Assembly: GCA_963746805.1 (NCBI GenBank)
Contig: CAVVCQ010000001.1
Span: 1,116,001 to 1,180,000, forward strand
Length of the DNA stretch: 64,000 bases
Reading direction: 5' to 3'
Origin: DATHTC01 sp963746805
GTDB lineage: Bacteria; Actinomycetota; Thermoleophilia; Gaiellales; Gaiellaceae
A model generated the notes under the pieces. That model saw nothing but the letters and a program-made list of their open reading frames with translations, ran no database searches and was not told the DNA's origin. Position 1 is the first letter of the stretch, and every line of letters begins with the position of its first letter. Shown here in pieces: positions 59,062-64,000 of this stretch. The position numbers were made by a program, and so were the translations under genes.

Positions 59062-59865
59062 TTACCGGGTCTGGGCTTGCTGGACGGCGCGGACGGCGAG
59101 CACCTCGGCGAGGTGCCGGCGGTAGTCGGCCGACGCGTGGACGTCTGCCGGCGGGTCGAGCGAAGCCCCGCGCACGGCCGCCCGCACGCTCTCCTCGTCC
59201 GTCCCCTCCGGGCGGACGAGCACGGGGACGGCGTCGACGCACCCGATCGCGATGCGCGGCTCGCCGTCGAGGTTGGCGGCGGCGTTGACGATGCAGGTCC
59301 CGTCGCGGCCGAGGGTCACCGCGGCGAACCCGTCGCGGCCTCCGGCCGGGAGCGTGATCGTCGTCAGCAGCTCGCCGGGCGCCACCGCGGTCAGGTAGAC
59401 GCCGAGGAAGAAGTCCGCCGCCGCGACCTCGCGCTCGCCGTCCGCGCCGCGGATCGTCATGCGCCCGCCGAGCGCCGCCACGAGCGGCGGGAAGTGGTTC
59501 GTCGGGTCGTTCGAGCAGACGTTGCCTCCGAGCGTGCCGCGGTTCCGCACCTGCACGTCCGCGATCGCGGCGGCCACCTCGGCGAGGACCGGCCGCGACT
59601 CCGCCACGGCAGGGTCGAGCATCAGCTGCGAGTAGGTCGCCATCGCGCCGAGCTCGAGCCCGCCGTCGCCGCTCCGGGCGATGCGGCGCAGCTCCTCGAG
59701 CCGGTTCAGGTCGACGAGCACGTCCGGGGACGCGGCCCGCGCCTTCATCACGTTCATCAGGGTCTGGCCGCCCGCGAGTGCCCGCGCCCCCTCGTCGGAG
59801 CCGAGCAGGCGGATCGCCTCCTCGACGGTCTCCGGGCGGGCGTATTCGACCTCGCGGAGGAGCAC
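59062..59865 (-). CDS. molybdenum hydroxylase FAD subunit (CoxM-like)
   Basis: 267-residue FAD-binding subunit and first gene of the 11-gene operon. FAD motifs ARALAGGQTLMNVMKAR (normally AGGQSL) and RNRGTLGGNVCSNDPTNHFP (normally TIGGN), then the C-terminal CO_deh_flav_C domain (DGTCIVNAAANLDGEPRIAI). Start GTG or ATG at 59865 is nine bases from the TTTGATCAAA site. It completes a heterotrimeric Mo hydroxylase that probably hydroxylates the substrate ring or aldehyde. Confidence 0.92.
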   Translation of the reverse strand: MLLREVEYARPETVEEAIRLLGSDEGARALAGGQTLMNVMKARAASPDVLVDLNRLEELRRIARSGDGGLELGAMATYSQLMLDPAVAESRPVLAEVAAAIADVQVRNRGTLGGNVCSNDPTNHFPPLVAALGGRMTIRGADGEREVAAADFFLGVYLTAVAPGELLTTITLPAGGRDGFAAVTLGRDGTCIVNAAANLDGEPRIAIGCVDAVPVLVRPEGTDEESVRAAVRGASLDPPADVHASADYRRHLAEVLAVRAVQQAQTR

Positions 59866-59873
59866 GGACGTAG

Positions 59874-59902
59874 TTTGATCAAATCGCCTCGCGGCGTGTC
59901 AA
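59874..59902. promoter_or_regulatory. shared GntR-type operator and promoter, copy 2
   Basis: TTTGATCAAA (59874-59883), then 13 bases, then TGTCAA (59897-59902), i.e. TTGACA read leftward. Both elements and the intervening TCGCGGC match the region at 48310-48336. It lies between the Mo-hydroxylase operon and the rightward FAD-enzyme gene, so it could control both. Confidence 0.7.
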
Positions 59903-59934
59903 GATCGCAACCGGTCGATTCGCGGGAGGTGGAG

Positions 59935-61545
59935 ATGGTCGACGCGGTGTTCGTCGGCAGCGGCGTCAACTCCATGGTCGGCGGGGCGCTCCTCGCCCGG
60001 GCCGGCTGGCGGGTCTGCATCCTCGAGCGCAACCCGTGGCTCGGCGGCGCGATCCACACCACCGAGCTCACGGTGCCGGGCTTCCGACACGAGGTCTTCT
60101 CGAGCTGGCACCCGCTCTTCACCTCGTCCGGTGCCTACGCCGAGCTGGGCGAGGAGCTCGGCCGCCGCGGCGTCGAGTACCTCAATACCGACCTCCCCAC
60201 CGCCACGTTGTTCCCCGACGGCGAGGCGGCGTTCCTGACCACCGACCTCGAGGCGAACGTCGCCGCGCACGGCGAGGAGTGGCGCGCGATGTTCGACGAG
60301 CTGATGGGGAACGCCGACTTCGCCTTCGGCGTCCTCACCACCGAGCTGTGGTCGGGCTCGGGCTTCTCGCTCGCCGCGAAGGCCTACCGGAAGCTCGGCC
60401 GACGCGGACTCGTCGAGTTCAGCGGCAAGGTGCTCGGGAGTGCACGGGACTGGCTCGGGGCCACGTTCCCGTCGGAGCGGACGCACGGGCTGCTGGCGCC
60501 GTGGGTGCTGCACACGGGCCTCGGCCCGGACGCCGCCTCGTCCGGCTTCATGTGCCAGGTCATCGCGGCGGCGCTCCAGCTCGGCGGCATGCCCGTACCC
60601 CGCGGCGGCGGCTCGGTGCTCGTCGACGCACTGGCGGGGATCGTCCGCGACGCCGGCGGCGAGACGCGCACCGAGGCGGAGGTGGCCGAGGTGCTCGTCG
60701 ACGCCGACGGGGCGGCGCGCGGCGTCCGGCTCGTCTCGGGCGAGGAGGTGCTCGCGGGCCGCGCAATCGTCTGCAACGTCACGCCGGACCAGCTCTACGG
60801 CCGCCTCGTCCCCGACGGCGTCGTCCCGGCAGCGCAGGCCGAGGTCGGGCGCCGGTACCGCTTCGGCCGCGCGGGGATGCAGATCCACTACGCCCTCTCC
60901 GAACGGCCCGACTGGCAGGGCGACGAGCGCCTGCTCCGGACGCCGATCGTGCACCTGACGCCCGGGCTCGACGGTGTCTCGCGCGCCGTCAACGAGGCGG
61001 ACCGCGGCCTCCTCCCCACCGAGGCGACGATCGCCGTCGGCCAGCCCGTGGCCGTCGACCCGTCGCGCGCGCCCGAGGGCTCGTGGATCCTCTGGCTGCA
61101 GCTGCAGGAGCTCCCGCCCCGGCCGAAGGGCGACGCCGCGGGCGAGCTCGACGTCGGCGACGGCACCTGGACGGAGCAGCTGCGCGAGGCCTACGCCGAC
61201 CGGATCCACGCGCGCCTCGCACGGCACGTCCCGAACCTCGACGCCGCAACGCTCGCGCGCCGCGTCTACTCGCCCGCCGACCTCGAGGCGGCGAACCCGA
61301 ACTTCGTCGGCGGCGACATCTACTCGGGCGCGCTCTCCCTCGACCAGAACCTCGTCTGGCGGCCGCACCCGTCCCTGCCCGGCCACCGGACCGCCGTCCC
61401 GCGGCTGTGGCACATCGGCGCGAGCACGCACCCGGGACCGGGCCTCGGCGCCGGCTCGGGCACGATCGTCGCGCACGAGCTGCTCCGGCCGCCGCTCGCG
61501 CGCCGCGCCCTCGACCGCCTGCCGTTCGTCGGAGGCCGCGGATGA
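59935..61545 (+). CDS. phytoene-desaturase-like NAD(P)/FAD oxidoreductase
   Basis: 536-residue flavoprotein of the CrtI/amine-oxidase superfamily. N-terminal VDAVFVGSGVNSMVGGALLA and ILERNPWLGGAIHTTEL bind FAD; PRGGGSVLVDALAGIVRDAG and the C-terminal LWHIGASTHPGPGLGAGSGT are the family hallmarks. Bacterial members of this branch are mostly of unknown function; carotenoid synthesis is unlikely because no other crt genes are near. GGGAGG precedes ATG 59935 by five bases. Divergent from the Mo hydroxylase operon and coupled to the next gene (ATGA). Confidence 0.85.
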   Translation: MVDAVFVGSGVNSMVGGALLARAGWRVCILERNPWLGGAIHTTELTVPGFRHEVFSSWHPLFTSSGAYAELGEELGRRGVEYLNTDLPTATLFPDGEAAFLTTDLEANVAAHGEEWRAMFDELMGNADFAFGVLTTELWSGSGFSLAAKAYRKLGRRGLVEFSGKVLGSARDWLGATFPSERTHGLLAPWVLHTGLGPDAASSGFMCQVIAAALQLGGMPVPRGGGSVLVDALAGIVRDAGGETRTEAEVAEVLVDADGAARGVRLVSGEEVLAGRAIVCNVTPDQLYGRLVPDGVVPAAQAEVGRRYRFGRAGMQIHYALSERPDWQGDERLLRTPIVHLTPGLDGVSRAVNEADRGLLPTEATIAVGQPVAVDPSRAPEGSWILWLQLQELPPRPKGDAAGELDVGDGTWTEQLREAYADRIHARLARHVPNLDAATLARRVYSPADLEAANPNFVGGDIYSGALSLDQNLVWRPHPSLPGHRTAVPRLWHIGASTHPGPGLGAGSGTIVAHELLRPPLARRALDRLPFVGGRG

Positions 61546-62372
61546 CGCCGCGACTCTCGATCTCGCAGATCACGACCGTCGGCGCCCCGTTCGCGGAGGA
61601 CGTCGCCGCCTACGCGGGAGCCGGGGCCGAAGGGATCGGGATCTGGGAGATGAAGCTCGGCGACGACGACGGTCGCGACCTCGCGCTCGTGCGCGACGCC
61701 GGCCTGACCGTCACCCATTGCGTGCCCGAGGTGCCGTCGATCCTGCCCCTCCCGCTCATGGAAGGACCGCCGGACGCCGACGAGCGGATCGAGGCGATCT
61801 GCGCCTCGGTGCGCCGCTTCGCCGCGTTCGACCCTGCCTGCGTGCTCTTCCTCACCGGCCCCGGCGGGCCGGACGCGACGGTCGTGGACGGGATCCGCCG
61901 CATCGCGGAGGCCGGGCGCGAGGCGGGCGTCCGCGTCGCGCTCGAGCCGATCCAGCGCCTGTATGCCGAGTACTGGACGATCGTCACCGACGTCGGACCC
62001 GCGCTCGAGCTCCTGGCCGAGGCGGACGCGGACGACATGGGCGTCCTCGTCGACACGTGGCACCTGTGGAACTCCCCCACGCTGCTCGACGACCTCCGCT
62101 CCCACGTCGGGCGGGTCGCCGGCGTCCACGTGGCCGACTGGCGCGAGCCGACCCGCAACACGAGCGACCGCGCCTTCCCGGGCGACGGCGTCTCCTACCT
62201 CCCGACGATCCTGCGCACGCTCGACGACGCCGGCTACCGCGGTTGGTACGACGTCGAGATCTTCAGCGACGCCGAGGAGGACAGCCTCTGGGCGCTGCCG
62301 GCCGACGAGGCCGCCCGTCGAGCCCGAGCGTCCTTCGACCGGGTCTGGGCTGCTGCGACGGAACAGAGTTAG
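61542..62372 (+). CDS. sugar phosphate isomerase/epimerase-like TIM-barrel protein
   Basis: 276-residue AP-endonuclease-2-fold protein (xylose isomerase-like TIM barrel). SISQITTVGAPFAEDVAAYA, GIGIWEMKLGDDDGRDLALV, RVALEPIQRLYAEYWTIV with a metal Glu, MGVLVDTWHLWNSPTLLDDL with Asp and His, VAGVHVADWREPTRNTSDRA and YDVEIFSDAEEDSLW with the last Glu. Hydroxypyruvate isomerase, epimerase or ketose-isomerase activity is possible; the substrate is unknown. Its stop codon sits in the arm of a bidirectional terminator. Confidence 0.85.
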   Translation: MTPRLSISQITTVGAPFAEDVAAYAGAGAEGIGIWEMKLGDDDGRDLALVRDAGLTVTHCVPEVPSILPLPLMEGPPDADERIEAICASVRRFAAFDPACVLFLTGPGGPDATVVDGIRRIAEAGREAGVRVALEPIQRLYAEYWTIVTDVGPALELLAEADADDMGVLVDTWHLWNSPTLLDDLRSHVGRVAGVHVADWREPTRNTSDRAFPGDGVSYLPTILRTLDDAGYRGWYDVEIFSDAEEDSLWALPADEAARRARASFDRVWAAATEQS

Positions 62373-62393
62373 TGGCTCTGAGCCACTAACTCT
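62365..62393. terminator. bidirectional terminator built on the dispersed palindrome
   Basis: AGAGTTAGTGGCTC (62365-62378), one base, GAGCCACTAACTCT (62380-62393): a perfect 14-base stem. The core GTGGCTCTGAGCCAC is the same 15 bases found in tpiA and ogt. The stop codons of both converging genes (TAG each) lie symmetrically inside the arms. Confidence 0.8.
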
Positions 62394-63483
62394 CGAGCGC
62401 CGGGAGCACGATCCCGCGCACCTCGCCGAGGGCGAGCCGGCCTCCCGCGGTGCCGCGGAGGACGACCTCGTCGCCGTCCGCGAGGAACCGCTCGCCGCGC
62501 CACAGCTCGAGCAGGCTCCCCTCCGACCCCGGCTCCGGCCCCGAGATCGTCCCCGACGCACAGAGGTCGCCCGTGCGCACCGAGGCGCCGTTGGCGGTCA
62601 GGTGCGCGAGCTGCTGCGGCATCGACCAGTAGAGGTGCCGCGCGTTCGTGCGCGAGACGACCTCGCCGTTCAGCTCGACCTCGAGCTCGACGTCGAGGTT
62701 CCACGGCTCGTCCGAGGCGAGGTACGGGAGCGGCGGCGGCTCCTGCTCCGGCCCCGCGACGCGGAAGGCCTCGAGGGCGTCGAGCGGCGTGACCCACGCG
62801 GCGATCGAGGTCGCGAAGGACTTGCCGAGGAACGGGCCGAGCGGTTGGTACTCCCACGCCTGGACGTCGCGCGCACTCCAGTCGTTGACGAGGACGACAC
62901 CGAAGACGTGGTCGCGGAAGCGCGCCGGCGGGAGCGGCTCCCCCAGCGCGCTGCCGGCGCCGACGACGAACCCGAGCTCGAGCTCGACGTCGAGCCGCTG
63001 CGACGGACGGAACACCGGCTCGTCCACGTCCGGGGGCTTCGCCTGTCCCCACGGCCGCCGCACCGGGGTGCCGCTGACGACGACCGTCCCGGCGCGGCCG
63101 TGGTAGCCGACCGGCAGCCGTCGCCAGTTCGGGAGCAGCGGGTCGGAGTCGGGCCGGAACAGCCGCCCCATGTTCGTCGCGTGCTCGAGGGACGAGTAGA
63201 AGTCGACGTAGTCGGCGACCGCGAACGGCAGGTGCAGCCGGGCCGACTCGAGCGGGAGCGTCTCCGCGGCTCCGCGCTCGACCGTGTCGCGGACGCGCGC
63301 CCGCGTCGCCTCCCACGCCCGCCGGCCCGCTGCCATGAGCGCGTTCAGGGTCGGCTCGGCGAGCTCCGCACCGAGGTGCGACAGGTCGACGACCTCGTCG
63401 CCGAGTCTCGTGCCGATGCGCGGCATCCCGTCCGCGACCGAGAAGACCCCGTACGGGAGGTTGTCCGGCCCGAAGCCGCTCAC
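62386..63483 (-). CDS. fahA: fumarylacetoacetase
   Basis: Last enzyme of tyrosine/homogentisate breakdown, splitting fumarylacetoacetate into fumarate and acetoacetate. N-terminal SH3-like domain (FGPDNLPYGVFSVADGMPRI) and catalytic domain with DYVDFYSSLEHATNMGRLFR, LLPNWRRLPVGYHGRAGTVV (catalytic His), FRPSQRLDVELELGFVVG (Glu ligands), VLVNDWSARDVQAWEYQPLG (Asp ligand) and GPFLGKSFATSIAAWV. 365 residues. GTG 63483 overlaps the stop of the upstream unknown gene (GTGA). Other tyrosine-pathway genes may lie beyond the window. Confidence 0.93.
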   Translation of the reverse strand: MSGFGPDNLPYGVFSVADGMPRIGTRLGDEVVDLSHLGAELAEPTLNALMAAGRRAWEATRARVRDTVERGAAETLPLESARLHLPFAVADYVDFYSSLEHATNMGRLFRPDSDPLLPNWRRLPVGYHGRAGTVVVSGTPVRRPWGQAKPPDVDEPVFRPSQRLDVELELGFVVGAGSALGEPLPPARFRDHVFGVVLVNDWSARDVQAWEYQPLGPFLGKSFATSIAAWVTPLDALEAFRVAGPEQEPPPLPYLASDEPWNLDVELEVELNGEVVSRTNARHLYWSMPQQLAHLTANGASVRTGDLCASGTISGPEPGSEGSLLELWRGERFLADGDEVVLRGTAGGRLALGEVRGIVLPALES

Positions 63484-64000
63484 AGGAGCCCGAGCGCCTC
63501 GAGGTCCTCGACGGGCTCGGCGACCGAGCAGCTGCCGAAGGAGACGAAGACGTCGCGCCGCACGCGAGCGATCTCCGCGGCATCGGTCTCGTGCCCGCGC
63601 CATGCGAACCGGCCGTCGCCGAGCGCGAACGCGGCCGGGTCGTCGTCCGCGAGCGCCCGCTCCTCGTCGCCGAACGTCGCCGCCGCGAGCAGGTTGAGGA
63701 AACCGTGCCTCCCGGGGCCTGCGACCGCGTGGTGCAGGCCGGCCGTCGCCTTGAACGGGACGCCGAGGTCCCGGCAGCGCCGGACGAACGCGGCGAGCTC
63801 CGCCACGGACGGCACCGACGCGCTCGCGCAGCGCACCTTGGCACGCCGGCCGAGCGCCGCGACCTCGTCCAGCCAGTCGAGCCCGTCCAGCGGGCGCTCG
63901 ACGTACACCTCGTCGACTGCGACGTCGACGTCCGTGACGACCGCCGGCGGAACCTCCGCCGCCTCGACCCGCGCGTCCTCGAGCAGCGCCTCGCCGTCGT
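63480..64000 (-). CDS. conserved protein of unknown function linked to fumarylacetoacetase (5' partial)
   Basis: The frame is open to the window edge, so the start is missing; 173 residues are visible. Recognisable segments are VYVERPLDGLDWLDEVAALG, RCASASVPSVAELAAFVRRC, GVPFKATAGLHHAVAGPGRH and GFLNLLAAATF. The pattern of alternating strands and helices suggests an alpha/beta barrel, but no named family is recognised. It is translationally coupled to fahA (GTGA), implying a role in the same pathway or its control. Confidence 0.65.
   Translation of the reverse strand, partial: DGEALLEDARVEAAEVPPAVVTDVDVAVDEVYVERPLDGLDWLDEVAALGRRAKVRCASASVPSVAELAAFVRRCRDLGVPFKATAGLHHAVAGPGRHGFLNLLAAATFGDEERALADDDPAAFALGDGRFAWRGHETDAAEIARVRRDVFVSFGSCSVAEPVEDLEALGLL

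Noticed and set aside
56095..59865. Calling the Mo hydroxylase an aerobic CO dehydrogenase because of coxM, coxS, coxL and coxG homology
   Set aside because: The large subunit lacks the CSFR active-site loop of true form I CO dehydrogenase and the operon is full of catabolic hydrolases, so only the broader family name is used.

Overview
The window is a very GC-rich, densely packed bacterial chromosome segment. A high-GC actinobacterium is the best fit, probably of the Thermoleophilia (Gaiellales/Solirubrobacterales) type. The supporting signs are a WhiA regulator next to gap-pgk-tpiA, a DUF6131-like small membrane protein, a class I FBP aldolase with GlpX, many GTG starts, frequent four-base start/stop overlaps (ATGA, GTGA), and few Shine-Dalgarno sequences. 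The lineage is inferred from gene content only. I see no prophage, transposase, CRISPR array or rRNA. Two tRNAs are present: Gly(CCC) and Leu(CAG).

Layout. 0-6 kb holds accessory enzymes (GNAT, FAD oxidase, NYN protein, VOC protein, alpha/beta hydrolase, methyltransferase) and tiny membrane proteins. 6-10 kb holds tRNA-Gly, an orphan Flp pilin, class I aldolase, GlpX, an EamA transporter, and an ArsR/SRPBCC pair with an elaborate palindromic operator. 10-17 kb holds a degenerate histidine-kinase-like protein, an ArgRS whose HIGH motif is altered, an M48 protease, a metallophosphoesterase, a lipoprotein, a Ser/Thr kinase and an ECF sigma factor. 17-22.5 kb is the glycolytic operon whiA-gap-pgk-tpiA-gpmI, read leftward. 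22.5-40.6 kb is mixed housekeeping and accessory content: ogt, P5C dehydrogenase, uvrC, a secreted glycosidase-like protein, HemQ, Imm26, Bcp, SUI1, CsbD, subtilase, XdhC and aminopeptidase.

40.7-62.4 kb is a large catabolic island built as two leftward operons and two short rightward units. Operon 1 (48275 to 40695) encodes a ketopantoate-reductase-like enzyme, a complete branched-chain-type ABC importer (livKGFHM), a second ketopantoate-reductase-like enzyme and an M24 creatinase-like hydrolase. Operon 2 (59865 to 49005) encodes a three-subunit molybdenum hydroxylase, a CoxG-like protein, a flavin-dependent LLM oxidoreductase, an M20 amidohydrolase, an FAH hydrolase, a second M24 protein, an HCS/IPMS-family aldol enzyme, RidA and a GST. 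A GntR regulator gene lies between them. The promoter regions of both operons share the palindrome TTTGATCAAA placed beside a perfect TTGACA box, which suggests one GntR-controlled import and degradation pathway for an unidentified substrate. Fumarylacetoacetase and an unknown partner gene close the window.

Several genes (M48, metallophosphoesterase, kinase start, livM, second M24, coxG) contain one-base frame breaks, mostly a surplus base in G/C-rich runs. Uncorrected assembly errors are the most likely cause. A 15-base palindrome, GTGGCTCTGAGCCAC, occurs three times. Twice it lies inside coding sequence (tpiA and ogt) as part of an identical 26-base block, and once it forms a bidirectional terminator.
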